Below are positions 1 through 15,303 of a stretch of 64,000 nt of DNA, piece after piece. The DNA is from Plantago elongata (taxonomy: Eukaryota > Streptophyta > Magnoliopsida > Lamiales > Plantaginaceae). The position numbers were made by a program, and so were the translations under genes. The first letter of the stretch is position 1. Every line of letters begins with the position of its first letter. The stretch is taken from NCBI GenBank assembly GCA_036897095.1, contig JAYMSP010000226.1, positions 1-64,000 on the forward strand, written 5' to 3'. Below the pieces are notes generated by a model that was not told the DNA's origin, ran no database searches, and saw nothing but the letters and a program-made list of their open reading frames with translations.

Positions 1-3000
1 GTATTCTTGCTTAACTATAATCTTGTTTTAATTCTATCTTTTAAAAGACTGCATTTATTTAATTAAAGTGCTCTCAATGTATAGTATACTACTATAAATA
101 GCATTTTCTAAGAAAGGCATAAAAGAAAGAGATTACTTCTAAAGACTTCTTAAAAGTACGAGCTAATTATTTTAAAGTAGTAATAGACTTACTTTTTTGG
201 TAATGCATACTTTATGTAAGCGAGCGAGGAGTATACTTTCTTTCTTAAAGTAAGTTCTTAGGTACTGTTAATGATTTATATAGTAAAAAATTACATATAA
301 TAACGGTAATCTACGCTCTAAAAGGTAGAATAGGGAACATCCCTGCATATAACTATTTATTAAAGGCACTAACACTCCTTTCACATTAGCCAATTAATTT
401 ATAAATATGATACAAGACTAGTGCAATAGCTCTAGTTATAAGCCTAAAACCCTTTTTAATACAGTTACTAAGAGTATTAAAATAAAGGAAAGCACTTACG
501 TGCCCTAATAATAGTTATTTAAAATTATAGCATAACTAAGAGTAAATAGGCTTTTAGTTAGTACACTTATTCACTTTATATATTATATAAAAGAGTACAT
601 TTTACTCTTAAAGTGGTGATTTGATATTTTTCTAAGTGGCCTACAAGATGTGTTTAAATAAGTCTTTACACGCATACAAATATAGAAGTATTTCTTAAGC
701 GCTTATTCATTTATTAATAATTAAGTATCTCTGTCATATTATAGTAGGACATAGAGCAAGCAAGCTATTAAGAAAGGTAAGATATTGGTGTTACAAGGAC
801 CTTATTTCCTGTTATATTTATATAAAGAACTATGGTTAAAGGTTAAATTATTAAATACCCTTATCACTAGCATAATATTTTATAGAATATGCGTGACTTA
901 TTTACACTAAGTGAGTACTACCATTTATCTTTTTATCTTTCTTGCTAGGAATATAATTCTTCTCTAAGTTCTTTTCAAATCATGGTACTTCCTTCTTATT
1001 TAACTATTAAAAAAGGAGCACTTTTCTATGTATAATTACGAAGAGAGCACGATTACTTATACCTTAGATAGTACTTAGTAATGTGTACTTATTTTTTTAT
1101 AATTTATAAAGCAAGGTATTTACCAGAGAGTATACTTAAGTGACTTACTATAACTATATTAACATAAGGAGCATAGCCCTCTTTCTTAAGTACTATGAAG
1201 TATTACCTTATGCTTATACACTAGGAAAAGTAGAAGACTCCTCTTTAATAAATACAACTACTATAAGACTATTGGGTATATAACAATTTATTAATAGTTT
1301 AGTTATGCCTAAGAGAGCAAAGAGACAGTCCTTTATTTACTAGTATACTATAATAAAGCTATAGAGTTATAACACATGTGTAGTACTTACTCAAGTATTT
1401 GAGAGAAAGACTTTTGTATTTATAAAATTTTTTATTTATCTAAGGGGAAGTCACCGCCATATTATTTGTATTTTAAAGGAGAGAAGTATCTTACTATTAG
1501 CACTTAATTAAGGAACAAGCCTTCACTTCAAATAAATCTAGAGGATATAAATATATGCTTAGCTATTTCATCAAGCTCTTTTCTAAAAGGGTGGAGTATA
1601 TACTTCAATTAAGAAGTCTTGTTACGCAATTATTCTAAGCTCTAGTTTATAGAAAGAAGAAACTATAATAGAAGCTTTTTACAACCTATTAAATATATTT
1701 GCCGTAACTTAACATAAATGTAGCTTGCACATGCGCTAATAACTCCTTAAGAACTGTCTAAAGAGAGGGAACTTCTTATCTTACTCCCTAGGCTTGCGTA
1801 TTTAATTTATGAATTACTTTATAAAGAGATAAGAAAAATATCCCTTCCTATTTAAGAAACTTTTAGGCTAGACTAGTAAGATCTCTTAGCTATAGAATGA
1901 GAGTAACTTAGTTACAAAATACTTGAGAGATGTATTATATTTAATAATTAAGACTCAAGAAAAGAGACTAGTGCCTTAAATATTCGCTCTCGGATATAAG
2001 TATATTATTAAGAAAAATAATGCATGTATAAGGCACCTATTTATTGGCGCGTATAAAAGTTCAATTAGAATTACTTGGTTATTTAGAGAAAGTTTATGCT
2101 AGTAAGTACTACTTTCTTTACCCTTTATTAGATAGAGATAGTATTTATAACTTGAAAAAGAGGAGGTTATCTATTAAATCTTATTTGCTGAGTAGAGTAG
2201 CTTCATGAAGGAGATTGGTGGTCTTTTTCCTTTGAAATAAACAACTTAAGAAGCACTCATACTAGAAAGATATTTAGAATAGAGGCTTAATTATTACTTT
2301 ACCTTGAACAAGCGCCAATATTTTATTACCCTTAATATAGAGGTACATGCTTTTTCCCTTTATATATAAGGATATACATTTATCAAGTAGGACCTTCTTA
2401 TAGTATTCTAATACAAGTAAAAGACTAGAAAGGAGTGTCCTGTCTTACATATGAGTGGAGAAAATGTACACTTATTTATAGAGTAAGATATAGCGCAGGA
2501 AGAAAAAGGTAAAGAATTACTCAAGCATTTATAAGACAGTCTAATACCCTATTCCTTTAATATTAGATAATATTAGAGAGCTTTTATATATTTTAGAGTG
2601 TTAACTTAGAAGTACTTAAAGTAGTATTAGAATATTAAGCGAAGAACTTAAGTATAGAGGAAAAGGATTACTTTTCTCTTCCATGTAGAGTGAGTTAGTA
2701 TAGCAATCTATATTTTATAGAATAATTAATTATGTGTTATACTACTAGTTTTGTGTGAGAGTTCATAATAAATAGTATTTTCTATTAAAATAAGGGACAA
2801 GTTTTTATTTTATATTACTTAAGAGAACTTACTTGCTTCAGTATAAATTAAGTAGAAATATGTTTTTAACTATAAATTACTCTCTTATAGACTTACATTT
2901 ATACCGAATGAAGAGCTTAAACATAAAAATTACTTCTGCTTTAATCACTCGTGCATAATTTATAACTAAAAGGGAAATATCCCTCTCGTAAGACGTAAAA

Positions 3001-6000
3001 ATAATTATTTATTATTAAGTTAGTTTATATAAAGCACTCCTTTTTGTACCTTAAGTATTAGCCTTAGTTCTCTCGTAGAATTTTATAAATTCTATATAAA
3101 TAATAAATATTTATAACTTACGCTTTACTAGCTCTAATACTATAAGTTAAGTTATCCTAGATAAATCACGTGTATATAGGGAAAGCTAGAAACTAACTAA
3201 AGAGGCATACGTAGTTTATCATAAAGACTAACACTCTCCTCTTAAATAATAGTTAAAATACCCTTAATCTTAATAAAGTAGATGAGTTCCCTTGCTATGT
3301 TAATAAAAGTAGCTTTATCATTACAACAAAGTGCTAGTTTCCAGTGTATTTTAAAGTTTCTTAATAATCTTAAGACTAACTAGGTGTTATTATAAAGTAT
3401 AGTATTAGGAATAGAAAACTCTTTTAGTAATACTAAGGTATAAATATTTATGAATTTTAAGAGCACTTAAGGATAAACCCTATTAAGTAAAGTACTCTTC
3501 TTACGAGTAAATTCTAATGTACTAAATATGTGAGTGACTCTTAACTCTAATAATATACTTCCTCATAAAAGTATATTCAAGCTTTATAATAAATATAATA
3601 AAGGTGCATAAATAACAGCACTAATTATTTAAACCTTTTTATTTGATAAAGATACCTTATGTTATAATTAAGTAAGAATTGTTTATCAAATATAATAGGA
3701 GTATCTGCTCTTCCACTTAATTAAATAAATAAAGGTAACTTATGACAACATTTTCTCTAGTATATAAAAGTGAAGTGCCCTTATCTTCCTCTCTAAAAGC
3801 TCTCTTATTAATAAACTCTATCATAGCATGTAAAATTGTGTAAGTGACTCCATTATATATAAATGCATACTTAAGTCTTTCTCTTTCTATATAAAATAAA
3901 TATAATTGGACTAGTACAAACGTATACTCAAATACTGTCTCAAGTATGCTGAAGAATACCCAAAGTATAGAGCAAGTATTTTTTTATTAAACATATCAAG
4001 GAGGTAACTTTTCTATTAAAGCTAAAGTATGTAAGAATTGATGAAGGTATTAAAATTAAAACCCTCCTTTTATTTTAATAAACTATAATAGTTAGATATA
4101 AGGGGACTGGAAAATACCCCACTATATAAATAGGTATTTGTCCTATGGCTAGTTAAGTTTTTTGCTCTTAAAACAAGTTCTAAAAGATATGCTATTCTTC
4201 TTTATTAGTAGTTATAAAGATAATAAGCATTTCATGTATATATCTGTTGTAATGGAGAAGAGAAGATGTACTGTGCTATAATATAGTACTAGCTATTTAT
4301 TAATAAGTACCGCCCTTTATATTTAGGTATAGTTATTTAGAAAACTTTTACAAATATGTATAGTTTAACATAATAGGGGAGATTATTCTTGGCTAAAAAT
4401 TTATACCTGAGTAATTTAGCGCAGTATTGTTAAGGACACCATTCTCTGTATCAAGAAGGTATCAAGTGTTAGTTATTAAAGAGGCAAGGCAAGCTTACTA
4501 GTAATGGATATTTAGAAGGTACTAGTAAAAGGTTAGCTTCATTATAAATTAAAGTAATAGGCCTTTCGCTATAGAGATTCTTTCCTTAGATGTTTGACAA
4601 AGTGTTATTTATAAAATTGAAGTCTCTAGTACGGGTGTATAAATTATAGAGCTTAATTATTAAAGTATGGAGGGTACAAATATATCTTGGTTATAAAATT
4701 CACAATTATTAAGTACAAAAACGGAAGCTTCCTTACCTAGATTACAAACTATAGGTCTTTATAAAAGAGTATTAAGAGGCTCTATGTTACTTGACTAGAA
4801 GATTAAGGTATAATTATTCAAAAGATACGTGCTCTTGTTACCTCAGTATGAGTTTAGAGACAACAACGTTAAGTGACCCATTTCCTCTATAAAATTTGTC
4901 TTTTAAAATATATAATATATGCTAGTACAATTATTTAAATAATATAAGAAGTATAGCAGAGTGTATTTATAAAGGGTAAGTGATATATCCTTTCAAATAC
5001 TATTGTTTCACACTATACACTTAATTAATATTTACTTAATAAACGTTCTTAAAGAGTATGCTATAGTGATAAGTCATACCCTTAAACTAACTAGAGAAGA
5101 AGAGAAGGGGAGAGCGCTTTATCTTATACCCTTTGATTTATGACTTATTAAGTCTTAAATATATTTTATAGGGGCTATAAATTTAAATTATTATACCAAT
5201 AAAGTCTTCTCCATCTCACTAATATAATAGGGACAAGCTCTACATTTTAAGAGGGTCGTCTACTTTTTCTAATTTAAAAGAATTCTTTGCTACACAAGTA
5301 TACGTATAAATACATCTAGAACTTAGGGTGATATCACCTTTCATAATAAATTAATTTAAATAAAGTAATAGTAAAGCATTCCTTTTACTTTGGTATGTTA
5401 TATAACAAGGGCTTTCTCTAATCCTATGATATAAGAAAGACTAAGGTGCTAAGATTACTCAAAAGATATTCTTTAAGATATTATAATACTCCTTCTTTAG
5501 TAAAGTCAAGTGTTATTCCTATAAAATATCTTAAGTATAAGTAACTCACTAGTATAATACATCTTGATATCTTGAAAGGGAGGAACTGCTCTCTTATAAA
5601 ACCTAGAATATTTAAGAATAAATGTTAAGTGTACATAGTATAAGCCCTTGCATTAAAATATGTTTTTTAGTAAGTTAGAGCCTATACCTCCTTCCCTTTA
5701 TACTCTGGGTTATTTAAAGTGCAAAGAGATAAGAGCTAAAAGAGCGCCTTATACGTAATTTATAGTATTACAGTACTTTCTTATTAAAAATATAGAAGAT
5801 AGGACTCCTGTAGTAATGTACCTTGTTTATGATATTCCTTAATATTTAAGTTTTTGCTCTAGGTAATAAATAGTTCTCGCTTTTCTTCTTCTCTAAAAGT
5901 GAGTTACTATTTTATAAGCATGGCTCTAGTATTTCAACTTCCCTTTAGAATTAGAAGTCTTAATTTAAATATAGTGCTAAGCTAAAGTGTAGTACCTCTC

Positions 6001-9000
6001 TTATATTAAGCGAGTATTAGTATATTCCTCTATTACTCAAGCAAAAATTATAGTTATATAGTACAAGTAAGAACTCACCTCAAGTAAATAATAATAATTA
6101 TAGTTACACTCTCTCATTTAATAGGTTAGGTTTTATACAGTCTAATGCTCTTTCATAAATATTTATATTATACTTGCATAATTATTAAGTATACTTTAGA
6201 ACTAACTAATTATAACGATATAACATAAGTTATATAAGAAGCGCTATAAAAAAACGTAATCAACGAAAGGAAATAGATACAAAATATTGCACTATAAAAG
6301 GGTTTTAAAACATACTCTCTATTATAAGTAATGAGAATGCCTAAGAGGAGTTACCTTATTCTCCTCTCATCTTATATAAGAAACTATAAAGACTTATGTT
6401 TACCCTATACTAAATAAGAGTTGAGTAATTGTGCCTAATTTACCTGGTACTTAATTATAGAGTTCACTTAGGGAAGTAGTACTTTAACAAAGGAGAATAT
6501 TATAGTTTACTAGTAACAAGTCATTATTCTACTATAAAAGGAGTTTCCCTTACCTTCTATTTGTTAGATAAAATACTAGCACATGAATATATTTATATCT
6601 CTAAGGTATAACTTATCGAGTACTATATGAAATAATTTTACTCATAAGGAAGAGAGTGTACTTTACACAGGTACTAGATTATAGAGATTTACTAATATTC
6701 CCTTGCTATATAAATAGGGGCACACTTAATTAAAAAGTTAAGAGAAGTACTACTAGAAGAACTTCACTACAACCTTTACTATAAAGAGATCTCTTATATT
6801 TTTTTAATTTATTAGAATTGTATAAAATAGTTCCTTTTTATCCTTAATAAAGATAGTGGTGTATACCTAGAAATCTATTCAACTTATGCGCTTTTATAAA
6901 GAAAATGAATTTTAAGTTAGTTATAAAAATATAGCACTTGACTTAGATAATTATAAAACCTTTATTAAGAGGGAGTAAAGTAGTACCTATTATGTTTAAG
7001 TAATAATCCTAAAGACTAGAGTGACTTGTTCCTTAACCTTTAATTAATACATAGGCTAGAGAAGGTATACCTTTATTTTTAGTATTTACTCCTTGTGTAA
7101 GGATAGGATTAGGATACAGGTATTCCTTTTCTTATAACATTATTTTATATTGCTAAGTACTTAATAGTTGATGACAAATAGCTCCTTTTATTGCCCTTCT
7201 TAACTATAAATCTTTTAAGGTATACATATTTTAATCTACCCTTAGGAAAGAAATTTTTATAAAGAGATTAACATACTTAATAGAAGTTAAACTTGCACAC
7301 TCACATTAAGAAAGGGTATTTTAATGAACTCTCTTTTAGTATTAGCTTCTAACTAGTTAGAAGTATATGGGTAAACTTATTATATGCTTAATAAAGGACT
7401 TAATAGAGCACCTTAATGCAGTGCTTCGCATATATCATATTATAGAAAGAGCTACCCTCCCTTAAAAGGTTACACAAAGTATAAAGTCACAAGTACTTGA
7501 GTTCTCTTAGTATAAAAGAATAAAAGACGCACCTTTTTCCTAGCACTAGCTTTACATCCGCTTATGACTACGGCAAGCTTATATACTAAGTTATTTCTAT
7601 TTAAAACTAAGTGCTATGTATACCTATTAATATAACATATCTATAAGGTAGGGAGCTACTTTTCAGCTACTATTACTATAATTTATACTTGAGGCGCCTA
7701 TTATAGAATATTTAAGACTCTATTAAGCAACGATGACCTGGCCTATTACGCAAAGAAGGAGCCCTTAAAGAGTCACTATGAACCCCTCTTTCTTAAGCTC
7801 TTAAAGGTGACTAGTAATAGGGGAGCACCTATCTTTGTATAACTAGCATTTCTTTTAAATAAAGATCGCATACATATTATTTACTTTTCTTATATTTTAA
7901 TACAGCCTTTTAAACATTAAACTATAGCTATAATTATAAATACAAGTAGTATTTTTCTAGTCTTTACTATACCTTTCCTCTCTTTATAAAAGCAAGCGTA
8001 ATTGGTACACTTTACTAAGCAAGTATCTATGAATAGTTTCTTTCTATAGGGTAAATAGTAACTAGTCTAGTAGCAACTCTTTAATAAATAGCTAAAGTAT
8101 AAAAAAAAGTATACTGGTAGGGACTTACCCTAAGTATAGTTAAGCTTAAAGGGGTATATCCTAGCACTACTTTATAAAAGATGAGTTACTATACTTCTAT
8201 AAGGGACTCTCTTTGCTCAAGTAAATACTATAAGCGCATTGCTCTATCTCTCGCGCCTTATATCATTCAAATGTATTTTACTTAATCATAACTAGAGAAG
8301 TATGCTCTTTTCTTACTAGAAAGTGTTAGCTTATATCTCCCTATTTTTCTTATTAAGAATTAAGTAAGCAATATCTCTCTTATATTTATATAACTTTCTT
8401 TACGCACTAGTAGTTAAACTAGTTAAAAAGGGTAATGCTCCTACTAGTACTTACTATAATAAAGAGCCCTTTACACTACTACAAATTTGGATGGAGCATA
8501 TAATAAGTCTTTCTTACTTAAATAATCTAAAAAAACCATTCCTTATTCTTATTAAGCTATGTCTTGGAGATATAGGAGTTACTATGTATACTGTATTTAT
8601 GTAATAAAAATAGTTGTACCTTATTAAGTAATGGAATACTTTCTATGCTCTGCAACTATTTCTATATAAAGGTCTATTATATGAGAATGAGCATACTCTT
8701 TCTTTAATAATATTAGGTATAAAACTACTTTCTTCTCACTAACAGAATACCTAGTAATCTTTTAGAATAATACACAATAATAGAGCTATATGTAATCCTT
8801 TCCTTAAGGTTGGTTTAAGAGGGCTCTTTATTTAAATATAATAATGGGTATACTATGCCTTTTCTTTAAGTCTTCCTATAAATTTATACGCTAGGTAATC
8901 AGATACTAAGAGGTACGATACTCTGCCCCATTTATTAAGTATGGATTTCTTGGGGGTAAGACCCTGCGGCGAAAGTAAAAGGGATAAATGAATTGTTCCT

Positions 9001-9130
9001 CTCTTTATAAATAAGGTAAGAAGAAGTTAGCGCGAAAGATTGTTACAGTGTACACTAGTATAAGTGTAGTTAACTTATATATTTATATAGGGTGCAAGAA
9101 TAATAGCTTCTTAAGCCAAGCTTAATTATG

Positions 9131-9147
9131 TACTTAAGACTTAAGTA
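9131..9147. repeat. 8-bp perfect palindrome with 1-base centre
   Basis: The arms tacttaag and cttaagta flank a single a. Words of this kind (ttaag, cttaa) are common throughout the RIP-like blocks, so a short palindrome built from them is expected by chance. No function is inferred. Confidence 0.5.
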
Positions 9148-11822
9148 TGATTTATTATATAAAAAGACATAAAGAGTATTCTTATTTTACTATTTTAAGT
9201 GTCTTACTAAGTCTTTACTATTAGAGTACTCTAATATAGAATCATTCACTAATTTATTCTAACTAAAATATTCCTAAGCATCAAATGTAAGTACATACTC
9301 TTCCGAAGCAGTACTTCTATCTCCATAACTTCATAGTATCTCATGGACATTTAATAACAAATTTATAATGAGTATACTAGGAATAAAGTACTCCTCCTTT
9401 CCAGAAAAAAATAATTAAGATAGCTTTTTTTAGAAAGCGTGAGGTACAATGTGTAACTAGGGTGCTTTTACTTCTATAAGTTTAAATTTTATCTTAAGAG
9501 AAGGGAGAAATATACCTAATTATTGTCTAGTCATAATTAACTTTTTTGTTAAAGTTATAAAGAAGACACTCTTATCTTTTATAGACTGCGCGGCGTAGAT
9601 ATTATTAAAAACTATGCTTAAGATCTTACTTTATAAATTTATGGAGATAAGGCCCTTTTTATGTTACTATAGTTAGGTAATAAGTAGTTTTAGGGAACAA
9701 GGTAAATCTAATTATCTAATAGTTATAGAGTACTTAAGAAGGCCCCTGATAGTATTTTTATAGGAATTATAACTCCTTTATACTAATTCATAGTAGGGAT
9801 AAATAAGTTTCAATCATTTTACAAACAAGTAATAGTTTTTTTTATCCCTTAGTAACTACTTCTTATATATAAATAAAGGAGGGTGTATTTAACTGTTCTT
9901 AATAATTTATAGATTCATGTAAGAAGGTATGTGTAAGTAACTCTCTCTAAATATAAGGGTAAACGCGTGCCTTTCTAGTGGATCACTTATAGGTGTACGC
10001 TATGTCTCTAGGAAATGTCCTAGTACTACTTGTTTATAATTAAGCTCTTATAGGTAATCTATTCCTTCTTAATAATATAAAAAGGCTTAACTATGTATTT
10101 GCCCTATATAATAAAGCAAGTATAAGAAAATTTATTTCCTATAGAATTAAAAATCAACTTTATTTTAGCCTTTCCCTTATTTTTGTATACTGTGAGTTAG
10201 TTACAGTATATAAAAGAGCTTTCCTAATTTTCCTAATATCTTTTTATAATAATTTTTTCCTTCTGAAGAAGAGGCTTGCTTAGAATCTTCTCCTTTATAT
10301 ATAAAAGGATGCACTCTATAACTTAAGATAATAAGGGCAACTTAAATATTTTAGTAGTAGGACATCCTTAAGGTGCATTCTTATTAAGTAAAGGCACCCT
10401 ATCTCTAAAAATCTATCGTATTATAAGATACTTTATAAAACGTACCTGATAGAGAAAGGCATAGGAATAATAACGCACCTTCAAGTAGCCTAAGTGCTTG
10501 AGATGCTTTCTGTCATAACTAATAAAGTCTAATTCTTTATAAGCATATACAGTACTTAGAAAGTAGCCCTCCTGCCTCCTTTATTTAGTGTTAAGTATTT
10601 ATAAGGCTATTTATATGATACAGTTTAATAAAAAATCTTAGGTATATAATTTTATAATATAGTACAATCGATCTTTACTAAGGCAAGACTCCTTGGCGAA
10701 GGGCATGATATTAGTCAAGTGTTCTTTCTTAAATATTAAATATAAGTACTTAAGGAATATTTTCTCATACTAAACTACTAAATTAGCATATTCTAAAACC
10801 TTCTTACTAATAAAAAAGCAATGGCTTAGTGCCGTTAGAATATAGCTTAAGCCTATATTCCTTATTATAAGGGGTGCCTGTCCCTACTAATCTACATTCA
10901 CTTATATAATATTATACTCTTAATTATAAAGCACAAGAAGGGAGAACTCTCCCATATCGCATATCGGTAGGACAATCTCTAGGTACAAGTATAATAAGTA
11001 TTGGGCAATAATTCTCTTAAGTTATTAAACTCTATACTTAATAAAGAAGTAATTTGCTCTAAGTAATGTAGGTCTCTTTAAGTAAACTAGATACTTTAGT
11101 ATATAATAACTTAATTAAATTCTCCTCTGGTTATCTTTATTAGAGATATACTATTTCATAATTAAAGATTTTTACTAACCTTAAGTTAAAGGTGAAGTAC
11201 ACTTCACCTAGTGTATTACCTAGAGCATACCACGAACATAGCATTTATCTTAAAGAAGATTATCTAGTTAATAAATACCTGCACTTTAGATTATATACAT
11301 ACTACTTTAGTATATGCTTAAATAGCTTAATAGTATAAGAAAGAGAGATTAGAGTTTATTAGACTTCTTATAGATTTAGAGATAACTTAAGAGGGCTCCT
11401 TTATTTACTTCTTTATAAAATAGTTAAGAGACTTAAGCAGTAATTCTTTAAACTATGTAAGTGTTAAAAACTCGCTATAACTTTTATCAAGGATAAATAG
11501 GTAGTAAGTAATGGTATTATATAAGGGCAAGCTTAAATCGAGCGCGCTTACTACTAGAGTTTTTTTATAGAGATAGCTTTCTTAGAAAACTTATTTTTTA
11601 ATGAAATATCTAAGGCTTAACTAAAGCATGCCTTTATTATATGACTAGGAGAGGAGACTTGCCTTTGTGCCTATATCTTAATTAGTTATACACATAAGGG
11701 GTTACTCGATTATTAAAATGCCCCAGAGGTAACTTAAGCCTTAATTATTTATAGTGATAAGAAGAGCACGCTACACACTTCTCTTATAAAAGCTTCGTAT
11801 TAAAGGTTTTACCCTATGAGCC

Positions 11823-11842
11823 CTCTATATATATATATAGAG
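11823..11842. repeat. (TA)7 microsatellite inside a 20-bp palindrome
   Basis: Seven TA units at 11826-11839 are flanked by ctc on the left and gag on the right, so the whole 20 bases are a perfect self-complementary palindrome. It lies inside RIP-like block A. A simple AT microsatellite is the likeliest reading. It could extrude as a small cruciform, but nothing nearby suggests a role. Confidence 0.7.
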
Positions 11843-14800
11843 TATAATTTCTCTAATAGCTCTTATAATATTATAGGGTAATTAAGTGCTACTTCTTCTA
11901 ACGTAATTAATTTTATAGGTAAACACATAATTCTCTAATAAGTTGCACATATATAGAATAAGCATCTATAGTAAGAGGCCTTTGATACATAGTTTTATAC
12001 TCGGCCTTTATGAAGAAGGTTTACTACTCCTACTTGATTATAGCATTATAGCCATATAGCTTTAATAAGCTACCAGAAATATATTTATTTATTTTGCCCT
12101 CTTAAATATTAATCGTAGAAGTAGCCGCTTATAGAGCATTCCCTTATACTTTATGTATACTTATGGGAGTAGTTATTAAACAAAGCTCTTATCTCTAAAT
12201 ATTACTAAGTACTCCTCTTTAATAATAGATTTCTTCTCGCAAGTAACTCCTATCCTTTAAAAAGTATAACTACGAGCTCTTTATTTACTAATTAGTAATA
12301 GGTAATCTTTCCCCTATAAATATAAGCATTTAAGGTAAGGGTCTTTCTATCAATAACTATTAAATAAGTAAAGTACTTAGGTAATCCTCTCTTTGTTAAG
12401 TAAGGTAAACTTTATCTACTCCCTTTTATTAAAAAGGTGTAATTATATGCATAAACTTATCACAGGTATTTACTTAATAATTTACACTTATTTAAGTAAC
12501 ATACTATGCACTTTACTTAATAAAATGTCTAAAGCAGGGAATACATAAATTATAAAATACTTTATATATAGTCCATATTCATTGACTAACTAGAAAAACG
12601 TATTCTAAATTTTAATTAAGTATATCTGTTCTTATAGGTCGTCTATATTATATATAATACAAATAGTGTATACCTTAATTACTAATAAAAAGTATAATAT
12701 AAGGGAGTGTCTTACCTTTTTAAGAGGAGCTATTGCACTTTCTTAAGAAGAGAATGCTATATTTTATTAAATTAATATAAAAGCTTAAATAACTTAATTT
12801 GTATAGGAAGGAACCACCTAGTAAGTAATAGAAAGGCGCTAGTTACCGAAGAAAGAGGGGCAACCCTTACGCCTTATTTAACCCTATTATATAAAAAATT
12901 ATATTAGCCTTTTAAAAAGAGCAAACACTTAGTTACTTATATTACAGAGCAGTCATAATTATATCTTGAAATACTACATAATTAAGTGCTTAAATTAGAT
13001 AAGACCCCTAATCTATTAAGCCAAAATGACTCATACAGAGAGTTTAGTATCTCATGTGGGGTACTTAATTATGTCTCTTATAATAGAAAAGTATACCCTT
13101 CCCTAGATACATTTATAAGATAAATGCTTCATAAATAAGGTCTAGTTTTTAGATTAATACATACGTATAAGCTCTTTATCCTCTAGTATTTCTTGTTAAG
13201 TAAGGAATAGTAATCTCTCATTGTATTTTTTTGAAGTACTCGCTTAGTTATAAAAAAATACTCTATGACCATTATTTAAGGCTATAATAGTATACAATAA
13301 CTTATAATTTAATTATAATATAGAGTAAGTAGTAGGCATAGTAAGCGCTCTTAAATAACTTTATCATTAAAAATAATAATAGATTAGATTAAGGCACCTC
13401 TTATACTTGGGCACCCTCTTAATGAGGCATGCTTTAGAGAGGCGCTTACTCTTCCATAATCATGCTTTAACTAGCAAATACTTTATTTCTATAGCATAAA
13501 AAGGTCCTACTTTCAAAGAATTTTAATAAATGAGTATACACTAAATAGAGTATTATAGGAGTTACTTATAGCTAATTAAGAAAAGGTTGCTTTGTATATA
13601 TAAAATTAGAGTCTATTCTTGGGTATATACTAATATAGTAAGGAAAGCTCACAGTACTAAATATATTTTATAAGGATAAGATACTCAATATTATATTTAT
13701 AAAAGTACACTGGGCTACTAGCAAAAAGTATATTATAAGCACGATAACTTATTTAAATAGGCCGAGTAGCTTCCCTTTCTTTCCCTAGAACTTCATTTTA
13801 AAGGGTTTCTTATGCTTACACTTTTTATAAATAGAACACTACTTATCAAGACCTATTACTAGAAACGTGCCCTTAAAATATATTGTAACTTATCTTAAGA
13901 TATCCTTTCTATTTGTACTAGTAGCTTAAGCTAACTTATGTAAGATGTCATAAATAATAGATACTATACTTAGGGAGGAGTAGACTCGTGTAACCTAGAG
14001 TATTTGTAAGATATATATAAAGTAAAATGTACTCTCTTTAGATAATTAAGTACTCAATAGAGTATTTATAAGGAAGATATAAAGGAAAACTAACACTACC
14101 TATATTATTTATTAAGGACTAGCTTACTCGCACATGGCAAGTACTTTTATATTAGTTATTTTATATAAGAGAGACACTCCTCTATTAGCTATAAAATAAC
14201 TTGCTTAAAGAGCAAGGTACATGTGTCCTTGATAAAATTAAAAAAGATTTTGAATAGTGTCCTAGGAGATTCTATACTACTTAATTATAAATTGATAGAA
14301 GAGTTGCTTATACTTTCCTTAGCGACAAAGAGAGTACCTTGCTTTACTAATAGAGAAGTACTTAATCATGTTTAACTTACTAGATAATTTGTTACTGAAG
14401 TGTTACTCAAATAATTATATAGCTGTAAATTACTCTTCCCTTCTGAATATTACAAGAAAAAATCTATGTAGTTAAGTATTTCAAGCATAAATATATCATT
14501 TCTATATAGCAATATAGTAGTTTAGGATTACCCTTTTTTGCCTTATGTTAGAGTAAGTGCTACAATTTCTTGCGTAAATATAGTCTATCCTAGAAAGCAC
14601 CTATACTTAATTAGTTAAGACGAAGCTATTGAAAAGTACTCAGAGTATAATTCTCCCTTATAACTAGCTTAGTAATTTTAAAGAGCTAGCTGCATTTATT
14701 AAGTATCCAGAGCTAATGAAATATGTAACACTAGTCTAGTAAATAATAAAATATTTTAAAGGAGTAATAGGATAATAAAGAGCACTATTTTAAATAAAAA

Positions 14801-14994
14801 TACTTCTTATAATTTAAAAATAAGTTGCTTAAGATAAGAAATAAGAAGACTTAGTTAAAAGGAATCTTAAATATAATTCTCTCCAAAAGAGTTCACATAA
14901 AAAATAAAGTAATACCTCTCTTCTCTATCAATAATGGGAAGTGCTAGAAATTTTAGCACTTTATGAAGAGAAGCACAGCCGTATAATATTGTAA

Positions 14995-15303
14995 TTAAGT
15001 ATCTATCAGTACTTTAACTATACAAAGAAGAGAGTTCCTTATGTACTCATATTAAAGATGAGGCATACTTTTATTAAAAATGCAGGTATAACTAGAACCT
15101 TAAAGTACGCTACATATAATAGGGAATTATTAATAACTCGAGTAATGCCTTGTAGCTATAATAAATTAAAACTTAAGTATAACAATGTTTCCCTTGGCAA
15201 CCCTAAAAAATATATTCTACTACTAGTATTTAATAAGTATGGAGGTACCTTTTCTACTTATTCTACTTACGTAATTTCTAAAGAGAGAATAAATACGTGT
15301 TAA
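14995..15303 (+). other. Coding-like open stretch, possible eroded relic
   Basis: About 102 codons are open on the + strand inside a block where stop codons are very dense because TpA is so common; the first ATG in it is at 15058. I do not recognise the translation and it shows no convincing domain. The same frame continues downstream to about 15,640 in an interrupted form that still looks somewhat protein-like. The setting suggests a fossil of a RIP-mutated repeat, probably a transposon of unknown family, rather than a living gene. Chance is also a fair explanation, because many frames were available in 40 kb of such DNA. Confidence 0.2.

Noticed and set aside
14995-15303. A short stretch reading YNRELL that recalls the RNase H region of Ty3/gypsy elements.
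   Set aside because: Only a few residues agree, and the flanking residues do not follow the family pattern, so no family assignment is made.
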